Source: JBBQVS01 sp038211295 (GTDB lineage Bacteria > Chloroflexota > Ktedonobacteria > Ktedonobacterales > Ktedonobacteraceae). From it: a stretch of 64,000 nt of DNA. The notes beneath the pieces were generated by a model, which was not told the DNA's origin, did no database searches, and saw nothing but the letters and a program-made list of their open reading frames with translations. Position numbers and translations under genes: made by a program. Each line of letters opens with the position of its first letter. Positions within the stretch are counted from its first letter, which is position 1. The DNA lies in NCBI GenBank assembly GCA_038211295.1, contig JBBQVS010000006.1, positions 1-64,000 on the forward strand. The letters run 5' to 3'. Below are positions 8,819 to 17,633 of the stretch, in pieces.

Positions 8819-9373
8819 GTGAGCGCAAGAGTAGCTAAAAACGTCCATTTTTATGATGTACTGGCGTTACTTGTAACAATTGTTGTAATTACACTTGACC
8901 AATGGACCAAATCGCTGGTCGTTACCTATCTAAGTCCTGCTGAAAGTCGGAGCGTCCCACTTGTTGGTCAGTATCTTCTCCTCTACTATATTCAAAACAG
9001 AGGGGCCGCATTCAGTATGCTTGAAAATACGGCGGTTCTCGTGGTACTCATCACAATTGCGATGCTTGTGGTTGGGTACATTTACTTGCGCGTCCTGAAC
9101 ACTGGCCCATTGTACTATAAGGTAATCTTTGGTCTAATTATTGGTGGCGCACTAGGAAACGTGATTGATAGAATACACAACGGGGGCTACGTTGTTGATT
9201 TTATCTGGTTCCGCATTCCGCAAATCGGCTTTTCGTTCGCGATTTTTAACGTTGCCGATGCTTGTATTACGATAGGCGTCGTGTTACTGTTTATCTGTGT
9301 CTTCTTCTTCCGTCGCGCTCAGAGCGAGAAGCATATAGAAAATGCTTCCAACGAGACAATTAGCAACAAATAA
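8819..9373 (+). CDS. lspA: Lipoprotein signal peptidase (signal peptidase II)
   Basis: Membrane aspartyl protease that removes signal peptides from prolipoproteins (EC 3.4.23.36). It has 184 aa and four membrane segments, with both catalytic Asp motifs present: 'GNVIDRIHNGGYVVDFI' and 'FNVADACITIG'. The start is GTG 8819 after the purine-rich GAGGAAGAAG. Its TAA overlaps the ATG of the next gene by one base (TAATG), so the pair is translationally coupled. Substrates in the window include the lipoproteins encoded at 33180 and 56042. Confidence 0.95.
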   Translation: MSARVAKNVHFYDVLALLVTIVVITLDQWTKSLVVTYLSPAESRSVPLVGQYLLLYYIQNRGAAFSMLENTAVLVVLITIAMLVVGYIYLRVLNTGPLYYKVIFGLIIGGALGNVIDRIHNGGYVVDFIWFRIPQIGFSFAIFNVADACITIGVVLLFICVFFFRRAQSEKHIENASNETISNK

Positions 9374-10320
9374 TGAAAGAGTTACAATCCTTGGATGAAA
9401 TACAATCACACGCGGTTCAAGAAGAACAGATTGGACAACGGCTAGATCGCTTCCTAACACCTATTCTTGATACTCTCTCACGCACAAATATACAACAGCT
9501 TGTCACAGAGGGCGCAATCGTCGTCAATGACAAAGCAAGCAAAGCTGGGTATGCGCTCAGACGTGGCGACCAGGTAACAATACTGCGCTCAGCACCCGTT
9601 CCTGTGCCTGTTTCCGCGACGGCACAGGACATACCGCTTGAGATTCTTTACGAGGACGAAGACCTGCTTGTACTTAATAAGGCTCCCGGCATGGTTGTAC
9701 ATCCAGCACCCGGACACGCGAACGATACGCTAGTCAACGCGCTGCTCGCCCGCTATCCGGAATTGCAGGGCGTAGGCGACGATGGTCGTCCGGGTATAGT
9801 GCATCGTCTGGACAAAGACACATCGGGGCTTATCATTATTGCGCGAAATGGGCGCACACTTACCGCGATTATGGAACAGATGCAACGGCACGAGGTTGTA
9901 AAACGCTACCTTGCTCTGGTTGAGGGAGAAGTTGCGCACGATCAGGGGAGCATCGATGCACCCATTGGGCGCGACATCCGCAACCGTCAACAGATGACCG
10001 TTACGACACGTGATAGTCGCGAAGCTCGCACACATTTTCGCGTACTACAGCGTTTCGCGAAACATACTCTCCTTTTGCTACAGCTAGAAACAGGTCGTAC
10101 ACATCAGATACGCGTACACCTTAAAGCCATTGGGCATCCTGTCGTCGGTGATCCTGTTTACGGTTCTGGCAACGCGCCACGCGGTTTTGTGCTGAAACGT
10201 CAGTTTCTCCACGCGTTTCAGCTTCAGTTTCAGCACCCCACAACGGGCAAACAGATTGAAATAGAGGCTCCCCTCCCCAAAGACCTACAGAGCATTCTCA
10301 AGCGCGAGGCTTTGTTATAG
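9373..10320 (+). CDS. rluD: RluA/RluD-family 23S rRNA pseudouridine synthase
   Basis: Converts uridines of large-subunit rRNA to pseudouridine. The 315-aa protein has an N-terminal S4 RNA-binding domain (about 15-80) and a catalytic domain with the signature 'HRLDKDTSGL', including the catalytic Asp, and the later 'LETGRTHQIRVHL'. It is coupled to lspA through a one-base overlap, an arrangement common in many bacteria. RluD is the best guess among RluA-type enzymes from length and the presence of S4, but site specificity cannot be read from sequence. Confidence 0.92.
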   Translation: MKELQSLDEIQSHAVQEEQIGQRLDRFLTPILDTLSRTNIQQLVTEGAIVVNDKASKAGYALRRGDQVTILRSAPVPVPVSATAQDIPLEILYEDEDLLVLNKAPGMVVHPAPGHANDTLVNALLARYPELQGVGDDGRPGIVHRLDKDTSGLIIIARNGRTLTAIMEQMQRHEVVKRYLALVEGEVAHDQGSIDAPIGRDIRNRQQMTVTTRDSREARTHFRVLQRFAKHTLLLLQLETGRTHQIRVHLKAIGHPVVGDPVYGSGNAPRGFVLKRQFLHAFQLQFQHPTTGKQIEIEAPLPKDLQSILKREALL

Positions 10321-10344
10321 CGGCGTGCAGCTTTCCCAGTTTCT

Positions 10345-10406
10345 AACAGCTACCTACACTACCTTCCGCTTCCGCGAAAGTAGTAGCGAGCAGGTAGCTG
10401 TTTTTT
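10345..10406 (+). terminator. Intrinsic terminator of lspA-rluD
   Basis: AACAGCTACCT (10345-10355) pairs with AGGTAGCTGTT (10392-10402), with a smaller hairpin in the loop, and the stem runs into a T-run (10401-10406). The rest of the gap to 10630 is AT-rich and probably holds the next promoter; I see no other feature in it. Confidence 0.85.
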
Positions 10407-10630
10407 CTACTACCCCCCATTCAGGCTAGTTTCTGGCTTTTTATTTGCATAACCATTCCTGCTTCTGTACAATAGCGACAGCACTTTTATGTTATGTGTA
10501 ATGTACCATGTATATATATGATTGATTAAAACGTAGTTGAGGATGGGATATATACAACTATAAGTTGGTATCTCTCCACATTGTGGGGAGAAGCACCGAC
10601 TTTCGTTGGCAAGCAGAGGAGAACAGGGAA

Positions 10631-11359
10631 ATGCAAACAGTTGAAATACACGTATTGGATGAAACCGAAAGAATTACTCCTAAAAGCGCACTACGGTATA
10701 GACCTATAGGCAATGGTCAAAGTAAACCATTGAATGGCAAATATTCTACTATTACTACTGCTCCTGTTATACAGCGTGCGTCTCGCCTTCGCGCTGGGGA
10801 ACGTCAGACTCGTCCTCCAGCGTCGCGGTCAGTACCACTAACACCGCGTCCCAGGGCCAGGGCATACGCAAGAATCGCACATATCACGCTACATACTCAC
10901 CCTCTGTTGTATATAGCAAGTGGGATGATCGCGGTGTTTCTGCTCTGGACGATAGTAAGCGGCGTGTGTGGGTGGCTTATTACGACCTCTGACGATATAC
11001 GTTATGGTCGCCCACGCACATTTCAGACCGATCAATGGGTAGGGCATAATGAGCATAATGGCTCCGCGAGCCACTTCGTCGCGCTCAATCTTAATCGACA
11101 TATTGAGATTATTGAGTTTCCCGGCGGTGATGCCACGCACGCGAAAATCTATCTTGGCCCACAGCTTTACGGAACAAATGATACATTGACTCCTGTCACG
11201 CTTACCTTTGCCGATGTGAAAGGACGTCACAAACTCGACATGATTGTAAATGTACAGGGATCGCACATTGTGTTTATCAATGACCGGGGTGGCTTTCGTC
11301 CCCTGCTTCCAACCGAACAGCATCAGGCGGAACAGTTTCTGAAGCACGCGAACTTATAA
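10631..11359 (+). CDS. Single-pass membrane protein of unknown function
   Basis: Unrecognised 242-residue protein. The ATG at 10631 follows AGGAG; the upstream frame to 10565 lacks a ribosome binding site. The N-terminal ~95 residues are polar and basic (cytoplasmic, many Arg/Pro), followed by one membrane helix ('YIASGMIAVFLLWTIVSGVC') and a C-terminal ~120-residue outer domain of predicted beta type with several His and Asp. Its last 83 nt overlap the 3' end of the convergent hydrolase gene, which is unusual. No domain is recognised. Confidence 0.7.
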   Translation: MQTVEIHVLDETERITPKSALRYRPIGNGQSKPLNGKYSTITTAPVIQRASRLRAGERQTRPPASRSVPLTPRPRARAYARIAHITLHTHPLLYIASGMIAVFLLWTIVSGVCGWLITTSDDIRYGRPRTFQTDQWVGHNEHNGSASHFVALNLNRHIEIIEFPGGDATHAKIYLGPQLYGTNDTLTPVTLTFADVKGRHKLDMIVNVQGSHIVFINDRGGFRPLLPTEQHQAEQFLKHANL

Positions 11360-12185
11360 TCTCCTGCATAAACGCTATCATCAGGCGGTAAACTTCCGCA
11401 CGTTCGGGGCCAGTTGTGATAACGTGATCGGATGTTTCTAGCCAATGCAGTGTTTTTATAGGAGCAGAAGTTGCCAAGCGATACAGTTCTTCCGCGCACT
11501 GTGGAGCGACAGTCTGATCGCGTTTACTCTGAATGATGAGCAGTGGAATCCGTAGCGTATGCATGTTTCGTCTGTTCTGATTTACCAGCGCGATCAGTTC
11601 CGCGATAGCGGGAACTGGAATACGCACAAGAGTTTTTATATGGTTGACAACCTGTGGATCAGAGAAATCAATCGTGGTGACGCTAGCATCACGAAGTTGT
11701 GCCTGCTTGAGAATTTCGGCTTGTACTTTGGGACTGGCAAAATTCAGCATTTTGAGTGGATAAAACCACTTCACAAAGTAACGAGCAAGCGGGACAAACC
11801 GTGCCTGGATAGTGCTATCCAGACGTGTTGGCGTCGAGAGAGCGACAACGCCCGTGATACGCTCTGGATGCCGAATTGCCAGCGTCAACGCGAGTACTCC
11901 CCCCATCGAAAGGCCCGCGACAAACACAGTCTTGTATGCCGCAAGTTGCTGTAGACCTGCCTCTACGGAGGCAATCCACTGTTTGCGCTTCGAGAGAATT
12001 AACTCTTCCGGGTCGCCACTATGTCCCGCCACCAACACGCCATAAACGCGCATTCCCTGCGCGACCAACGCATCACCTAAGCTTCTCATTTCAGTTGGAG
12101 TGCCACTAAAGCCATGAATGAGCAGACATGCCTGCTCCGCGTCTTCCGGGCCAATTAAAAAAGGGACGTTGAGTTGCTGTGCCAC
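11277..12185 (-). CDS. Alpha/beta-hydrolase, carboxylesterase Est30-like
   Basis: Serine hydrolase of 302 aa resembling the carboxylesterase / monoacylglycerol lipase group. The oxyanion-hole motif is 'LLIHGFSGTPTEM', the nucleophile elbow 'GLSMGG' (Ser), and the His is probably that in 'SDHVITTG'. A GTG start at 12185 follows AGGAGA. The normal fold ends near 'AFMQEI'; about 30 further residues of polar tail are encoded in the stretch that overlaps the 3' end of the gene on the other strand. The natural substrate is unknown. Confidence 0.85.
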   Translation of the reverse strand: MAQQLNVPFLIGPEDAEQACLLIHGFSGTPTEMRSLGDALVAQGMRVYGVLVAGHSGDPEELILSKRKQWIASVEAGLQQLAAYKTVFVAGLSMGGVLALTLAIRHPERITGVVALSTPTRLDSTIQARFVPLARYFVKWFYPLKMLNFASPKVQAEILKQAQLRDASVTTIDFSDPQVVNHIKTLVRIPVPAIAELIALVNQNRRNMHTLRIPLLIIQSKRDQTVAPQCAEELYRLATSAPIKTLHWLETSDHVITTGPERAEVYRLMIAFMQEIISSRASETVPPDAVRLEAGDESHPGH

Positions 12186-12361
12186 AAATTCTCTCCTGTT
12201 ACTACATTCTCTGTACTAACCATAGCACGCTACATAGGAACGTATCAAGCACTCCTGAGTCGTTCATGGGAAGACAGGATAATTGTATACTGGTACTATA
12301 CAGGGAAAGTGGAAACAAACAGACGAGCTATATTGTTCTCTGCTACGAAAGGGATACATTC

Positions 12362-12766
12362 ATGGATGATCTAAAAAACAAACCAGAAGCATTCTGGAAA
12401 GAAAAACTAACACCGGAGCAATACAAAATTGCGCGTCAAAAAGGGACAGAGCGAGCCTTTACCGGCGCATTTCATAACAACCATGATGAGGGCATGTACG
12501 AGTGCGTTGCGTGTGGACAACCGCTTTTTTCTTCAGAGGATAAGTTTGATTCGGGAACAGGCTGGCCTAGCTTTGACAACCCGATTGACTCACAAAGTAT
12601 CGAACTGCATGATGATCGTTCGCTCTTTATGAAGCGTACCGAAGTAGTATGTAAAAACTGTGGTGCTCACCTTGGGCATCTCTTCGAGGACGGCCCACGA
12701 GCTACGACGGGGATGCGTTACTGCATAAACTCTGTTTCGTTGAATTTTTTACCAGACAAAGAATAA
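12362..12766 (+). CDS. msrB: Peptide-methionine (R)-S-oxide reductase
   Basis: Repairs methionine-R-sulfoxide in proteins (EC 1.8.4.12). The 134-aa single-domain protein carries the zinc cysteines ('CVACG' and 'CKNCGAHLGH') and the catalytic Cys in 'RYCINSVSLNF'. ATG 12362 is preceded by AAAGGG; the longer upstream frame is not needed. It is monocistronic, with a divergent hydrolase upstream and a strong terminator downstream. Confidence 0.95.
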   Translation: MDDLKNKPEAFWKEKLTPEQYKIARQKGTERAFTGAFHNNHDEGMYECVACGQPLFSSEDKFDSGTGWPSFDNPIDSQSIELHDDRSLFMKRTEVVCKNCGAHLGHLFEDGPRATTGMRYCINSVSLNFLPDKE

Positions 12767-12771
12767 CTGTA

Positions 12772-12830
12772 AAGCCGTGTGTACTACTGCTCTCTCAACA
12801 CGAGAGCAGTAGTACACACGGCTTTATTTT
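12772..12830. terminator. Bidirectional terminator between msrB and the kinase gene
   Basis: A perfect 23-bp stem (12772-12794 with 12802-12824) and a 7-nt loop are followed by TATTTT on the plus strand. The converging genes end on either side. Confidence 0.9.
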
Positions 12831-14499
12831 AGATTGCGAGAGCACGAATAGTGTGAGCGACATTCTCAAGAAGAAACGCGGTCTGTGGAAGTTGCACCTC
12901 GGCATGATGAGTAGCGTTGATGAGCAGCACAATCATCACAGCAATCAACAGTACAAGGAGTACAAGCACAGCTAGAATGAGCCTGGGGCCTATTGCGAAG
13001 CCTGAAGGAGTAGGTTTTTGGCGCATCGTGCGTCTAGCGGTAGTAGCACCAGTTGTATTTCTTGGACGCCCTGTTCCTGTTTGCGTAACCTGCGCGGTAC
13101 TCCAAGCCGAAACGTCTTCTTGCGTTCCATTGTTTCTCGTGTTGAGTGCAGGTGATGGCGTTTTTGGTGGTTGCTGATCTTGTGGCGGTGCAGTAATTGT
13201 ATGATCTGCCAGTCCGAACCGTCCCTGTTGTGCCTGCATTCTTCCGACGGAAGAGGTATCTGATGTCTGCCTGCCTCTCTCACTCCCACTCTTTGCGCCG
13301 AGTGGAATACCACAGTTTGGGCAGAATGGTGCATTTCTCATGAGTGACGCATTGCACTCTGGACAGTGCGACACCGCCTCAAGTTGTGGGTGAGAGGGGG
13401 AAGAGACGTTTTGCTGTTTTGCTGCTTCTGCCGCTTTGGCGTTTTGCATATCCTCATAGAGCATCGGCAAGTTAGGCTGAGTGCCATATGGGTTAGTGGT
13501 GGGCTTAGCTTGTTGCACCTCTGCCATCATCGTCGTCATAACGCGGTTCAAGTCGTTCGCGAAATCCGCGACATGTTGATACCGATCCTTTGGTCTCATC
13601 GCCATAGAGCGTTGCAAAATACTATTCAACTGGCTTAACGCAAGTGGCGAGAACGCGCCAAGTTGCGCGAGATGGCGCGAGTGGCGCGGTGCTGGTTTGG
13701 CTGGCTTTGAGACGCCCAGGCGAAACTGTTTTACCTCGTTCGCCTCTGGGCTATTTTCGGAAGGATTTTTCGCGAGGAGGTCTGGTAATGCTGGCAGGTC
13801 GGGCTGCCCTTGTTGCATTGCCTGATTGCGTGTCGAAACGCTTGGTGGCTCATGGGCGGTGATCGCAAAATAGAGCGTCGCACCCAGCGCATAGACATCC
13901 GAACGTGTATCGGTGCCACTGCCACCGGGATATTGCTCTGGTGGTGCATACCCTGGCGTTCCTTGATGACGAATAAAAAGCAGTGTTCGCAAGCCGTCGG
14001 CATACGCTTTCGCGTTTCCCAGGTCTACCAGAATAGCGGTTCCGTTAGGCATGATACGGATATTGTCAGGCTTAATATCGCGGTGAATGACGGGAGGACG
14101 CTGGTTATGCAGAAAAAGCACGGCGTCGCAGGTTGCTAATATCCACCCGATAATCTGAATGAGAGAAATAGCTTCATTGCGTCGTTGAGTTATACGAATA
14201 ATGTCAGTAAGGTCTTCGCCTTCTATGTAATTGATAATTACATAGTAGCGTCCGCGTTCATTGAAGGCATCATGAAATGCTGGCAGATTTGGATGATGCA
14301 ACTGACTTAGCACATTTGCTTCGTGCATAAGTTGCTCTTGGCCGCCGGGGCCAGAGATCAGGTATTCTTTGAGAGCATACTGTTGATTCATTGAAAGGTC
14401 TAATACAAGATAAACATGTCCAAAACCGCCACTCCCCAGCACACGTTCGACACGGTAACGTTCATGTAGTACCGTACCCGACGGAACTGTTTCAATCAT
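12829..14499 (-). CDS. Membrane-anchored Ser/Thr protein kinase with zinc ribbon
   Basis: Hanks-type kinase, 556 aa. The ATG at 14499 follows AAAGGAG; the longer frame to 14580 has none. Visible motifs: Gly loop 'GSGGFGHVY' (22-30), Lys44, 'HRDIKPDN' (139-146), and DLG in place of the usual DFG (159-161), a tolerated variant that keeps the metal-binding Asp. The 'GTPGYAPPEQ' activation-loop end is present. After the kinase come a Pro-rich linker, a four-Cys ribbon ('CPECNASL', 'FCPNCG', about 385-405), a disordered stretch, and one membrane helix near the C terminus, so the kinase faces the cytoplasm. The signal sensed is unknown. Confidence 0.9.
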   Translation of the reverse strand: MIETVPSGTVLHERYRVERVLGSGGFGHVYLVLDLSMNQQYALKEYLISGPGGQEQLMHEANVLSQLHHPNLPAFHDAFNERGRYYVIINYIEGEDLTDIIRITQRRNEAISLIQIIGWILATCDAVLFLHNQRPPVIHRDIKPDNIRIMPNGTAILVDLGNAKAYADGLRTLLFIRHQGTPGYAPPEQYPGGSGTDTRSDVYALGATLYFAITAHEPPSVSTRNQAMQQGQPDLPALPDLLAKNPSENSPEANEVKQFRLGVSKPAKPAPRHSRHLAQLGAFSPLALSQLNSILQRSMAMRPKDRYQHVADFANDLNRVMTTMMAEVQQAKPTTNPYGTQPNLPMLYEDMQNAKAAEAAKQQNVSSPSHPQLEAVSHCPECNASLMRNAPFCPNCGIPLGAKSGSERGRQTSDTSSVGRMQAQQGRFGLADHTITAPPQDQQPPKTPSPALNTRNNGTQEDVSAWSTAQVTQTGTGRPRNTTGATTARRTMRQKPTPSGFAIGPRLILAVLVLLVLLIAVMIVLLINATHHAEVQLPQTAFLLENVAHTIRALAI

Positions 14500-14683
14500 C
14501 CAGCATCTCCTTTGGTTTCTCTCTCGTTGGCATGGATACTGAAACAGATATCCACTGCATGAAGTGGCGCGGGTAAGCACAATATCTGCATGTCATGTAT
14601 CAAGCGTTCAGGTGTTTCTGGTCTCTTCCAACCGCATTATAACACGGTCTGAGGGGTGTGTACATCAGTACAGGACAAGTATG

Positions 14684-15211
14684 CTATGTTTCAGAAGAAG
14701 GAGTTGATCGTGGTTGAGTGGACGAGGGAACCACCTGGGCCTGTGAGAGAAATGCCCAGTCATTTTGTTTGCACACACGCAGATACGTATAGACTTCCGC
14801 GTGCTGGACTCCCGGCACTTTATAGAGTTTTTGTGTGAGGAAGCTGAGAAAATGGTCGTTGTCCTGACACACAACCTCCGCAAGAATATCGAAGTTTCCC
14901 GCACAAAGAATCAGATAAATCACTTCGTCGAAAACCGATATCTCTTGCGCGATCTCTAAGAGTCGCTCTCCCGCAACACGTATGCCAATCATGCTCGCCA
15001 TTGAAAAACCCAGTTTCACAGGGTTTGTAACGGCGACAATCTGCATGACCTGTGTATTGATGAGATGTGACACGCGCTGACGTACACTCGCCTCTGAAAT
15101 ACCTATATCCGCCGCGATCTTTGTGAAAGGGCGACGCCCATCCTGTTGAAGAGCTTCAATGATGCGCTGGTCTATTTCATCTATGCTGTTTTTAGTAGTG
15201 TGTTGATCCAT
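14684..15211 (-). CDS. Lrp/AsnC-family transcriptional regulator
   Basis: 175-aa regulator with an N-terminal winged helix-turn-helix ('DEIDQRIIEALQQDGRR', 'ADIGISEASVRQRVSHL') and a C-terminal RAM / Lrp ligand-binding domain. The last ~20 residues are a polar tail. The start at 15211 ('MDQHTTKN') opens the canonical HTH; the SD is weak. It is divergently placed from the deacetylase gene at 15328 with a 116-bp shared control region, so it may regulate that gene and itself. The effector, probably an amino acid, cannot be deduced. Confidence 0.88.
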   Translation of the reverse strand: MDQHTTKNSIDEIDQRIIEALQQDGRRPFTKIAADIGISEASVRQRVSHLINTQVMQIVAVTNPVKLGFSMASMIGIRVAGERLLEIAQEISVFDEVIYLILCAGNFDILAEVVCQDNDHFLSFLTQKLYKVPGVQHAEVYTYLRVCKQNDWAFLSQAQVVPSSTQPRSTPSSET

Positions 15212-15327
15212 TGCGATACCTATAGTATCACGCCGTGCCAATCTATGCAATCACAATTTTTTGCGCTGTATGGTATAAAATAAGGAAACTACTTTGCTAT
15301 TCATTGACAAAGGGGAACGTTGTACCT

Positions 15328-16467
15328 ATGACTGCTTTCCGTACTGGTCTGGTCTACGATGAACATTTTCTCACTCATGATACAGGCACTGAAACACGCG
15401 TTGTCACACGCGATAGAATATTTGACCTTTCCCCAGAGCCACACCCATCGTCGGTAGCGATTATTCGACGTATCAAAGAATTTCTTGATGCTTCAGGCTT
15501 AACCGAGCGAATGCTTCCAATTTCCGCACGGCCCGCGACAGAAGCTGAATTAACCGTCTACCACACTAGAGCGTATATTGAGGGAATGCGGGCCTATGCT
15601 GCCGGTGGGCCAGCAGAGGGGTCTTGGGGAAGTGTGGATGAGGAGACGGTGCTGAGTGCAGGCTCGTTTGAAGCAGCACTCTACGCGGCGGGCGGCGCGA
15701 TGAACGCGGTTGACGCTGTGATGGATGGCAAGGTAAAAAACGTGTATGCGCTCCTCCGTCCACCGTGCCATCACGCGATGAGTAACCAATCAATGGGCTT
15801 TTGTATCTTCAATAATACGGTTATAGCCGCGCACCATGCACGTAACAAATACGGTCTTGAACGTATTATGATTGTCGATTGGGACGTGCATCATGGGAAC
15901 GGCACACAGGATGCGTTTTATCAGGATGCGGGCGTTCTCTTTGTGTCGTTACATCAAGAAAATTGGTTTCCCAGACTCGCGGGCGAATTGGAACAGGTTG
16001 GGACGGGTGTGGGGACTGGCTCTACCGTCAATATTCCCTTGCCGCCGGGGACTGGAGATCGTGGCTATCGCGCTGCATTCGAGCAGCTTGTTGTACCCAT
16101 CGGTTTACAATTTCGTCCCCAACTTATTCTTATCACGGCAGGCCAGGACGCCAACTGGCTTGATCCACTCGCGCATATGCAGGTAACAATGAATGGCTTT
16201 CGCCAGATGTCACAGCTTATGCTCGACCTCGCGGAGGAAGTGTGCGACGGACGGCTGATTCTCCTACAGGCTGGTGGCTACAGTCCTGCCTACGTTCCCT
16301 ATTGCACCGTTGGAGCTATCGAGCCGCTTGTCGGCGTTGATCTTGGCATTGTTGACCTGTACGACAATACATCTGAACAGCGTCGTTGCCAGGAGATTTT
16401 TTCTAAGGAGACAGAAACGGCCTTAAATGCGGCACGTTTATGGCATAAGCAATGGTGGAAGCTTTGA
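15328..16467 (+). CDS. Class II histone deacetylase-like amidohydrolase
   Basis: Zinc amidohydrolase of the HDAC / acetylpolyamine amidohydrolase superfamily, 379 aa. Active-site elements: 'RPPCHHA', the zinc ligands in 'DWDVHHGNGTQ', the Asp in 'TAGQDANWLDPLAHM', and 'GGY' with the catalytic Tyr. Bacterial members remove acetyl groups from polyamines, protein lysines or small amides; which applies here is unknown. It is a different subfamily from the AcuC domain at 29890. The start at 15328 is chosen for alignment with the family. The 3' end overlaps the start of the next gene by 16 nt. Confidence 0.88.
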   Translation: MTAFRTGLVYDEHFLTHDTGTETRVVTRDRIFDLSPEPHPSSVAIIRRIKEFLDASGLTERMLPISARPATEAELTVYHTRAYIEGMRAYAAGGPAEGSWGSVDEETVLSAGSFEAALYAAGGAMNAVDAVMDGKVKNVYALLRPPCHHAMSNQSMGFCIFNNTVIAAHHARNKYGLERIMIVDWDVHHGNGTQDAFYQDAGVLFVSLHQENWFPRLAGELEQVGTGVGTGSTVNIPLPPGTGDRGYRAAFEQLVVPIGLQFRPQLILITAGQDANWLDPLAHMQVTMNGFRQMSQLMLDLAEEVCDGRLILLQAGGYSPAYVPYCTVGAIEPLVGVDLGIVDLYDNTSEQRRCQEIFSKETETALNAARLWHKQWWKL

Positions 16468-17633
16468 CACAAGAAAACGTTACGCAGGCGCAAAAATTTC
16501 TCACACGAGACATTGTATTCCTCTTTGTGGCAACGCGTCTCATGCTTATAGTGATTACCTACATTGCCTACGTTCTGCTTACCGCGCCCAGGTATTCAAC
16601 GACGCCTGTTGATAGTGTTACCCTCTTCAACGCGTGGAATCATTGGGATGCGGCTAATTATGTCCGCATTGCTCAATATGGGTATCAGACACGCTTCGAC
16701 CTCGCGTTTTTCCCGCTCTTTTCCTTTCTGATTGCTTGCATCAGCTCTGTTCTTGGCAGTTGGAGCTATCTTCTGGTAGGCACGCTCCTGAGCAATGGAG
16801 CCTTTTTGGGGGTGCTGTTTCTTCTCTATCGGCTCGCGGCAGACGTGGCAGGTGAGCAAGTCGCACGGCACACTATTCTTTACCTGTGCATCTTCCCAAC
16901 GGCGTTTTTCTTTTTCGCGGCCTACAATGAAGCTCCGTTCTTGCTGTTCGTGCTTGGTGCTTTCCTCGCGTTGCGCCGACAACGCTGGTGGCTCGCTGGT
17001 CTACTCGGCTTTTTCGCGGCATTGACGCGTTCAGCTGGTATTCTGCTCGTCCTTCCGTACCTTTGTGAAGCCTGGGAAACATGGCAGGCGCAAAAAGAGA
17101 GACAGAAGAGGAAGCTCGTGCTTCGATGTGTTCCAATCGCGCTCATTCCACTGGGAACGCTTGTTTATAGCGTCTACTGCTGGCTAACTACGGGCAACCC
17201 TCTTGCCTTCATCACTATTCAAGACCACTCAGGACGCCATCTTTCATGGCCCTGGCAAGGTCTCTGGCAAGGGGGGACCGCGCTCTTGTTCGCGCAACCC
17301 TTTGGGTCAGCCAATCAAGCTCATCTTCTGCTCGATCTGGGCGCAACGCTCGGCTTTCTCGCTCTTGCTCTATATGGTTGGCGACACTTACCAAACAGCT
17401 ACAGTCTATGGATAGCTATATTACTTCTCTATATTCTGCTTGACCCCGCCTTAGACAAGCCGGATATCTTGCTCTCTAATCAACGTTTCGTTCTAGAGAT
17501 GTTTCCAGCATTCATCACGTTGGCAATGTTGGGAGCACGTCATCCGCACCTCCACCACGCAATACTGATACTTTTCCCGGCCCTACTCGCAACGCTAAGT
17601 GTGCTTTTTCTCATGAATCGCTGGCTCGTCTAA
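16452..17633 (+). CDS. PIG-V-type polyprenyl-phosphate mannosyltransferase
   Basis: Integral membrane glycosyltransferase (393 aa, about ten membrane segments) resembling the PIG-V / GT-C family. The signature loop after the first helix is 'FNAWNHWDAANYVRIAQYGY', with its Asp likely catalytic; 'FFPLFSFLI' and a C-terminal 'RFVLEMFPAF' are further family features. It would transfer a sugar, probably mannose, from a lipid carrier to an envelope acceptor. It overlaps the deacetylase gene by 16 nt, so it is translated from the same mRNA, and it overlaps the convergent GT87 gene by 39 nt. The acceptor is unknown. Confidence 0.82.
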   Translation: MVEALTQENVTQAQKFLTRDIVFLFVATRLMLIVITYIAYVLLTAPRYSTTPVDSVTLFNAWNHWDAANYVRIAQYGYQTRFDLAFFPLFSFLIACISSVLGSWSYLLVGTLLSNGAFLGVLFLLYRLAADVAGEQVARHTILYLCIFPTAFFFFAAYNEAPFLLFVLGAFLALRRQRWWLAGLLGFFAALTRSAGILLVLPYLCEAWETWQAQKERQKRKLVLRCVPIALIPLGTLVYSVYCWLTTGNPLAFITIQDHSGRHLSWPWQGLWQGGTALLFAQPFGSANQAHLLLDLGATLGFLALALYGWRHLPNSYSLWIAILLLYILLDPALDKPDILLSNQRFVLEMFPAFITLAMLGARHPHLHHAILILFPALLATLSVLFLMNRWLV

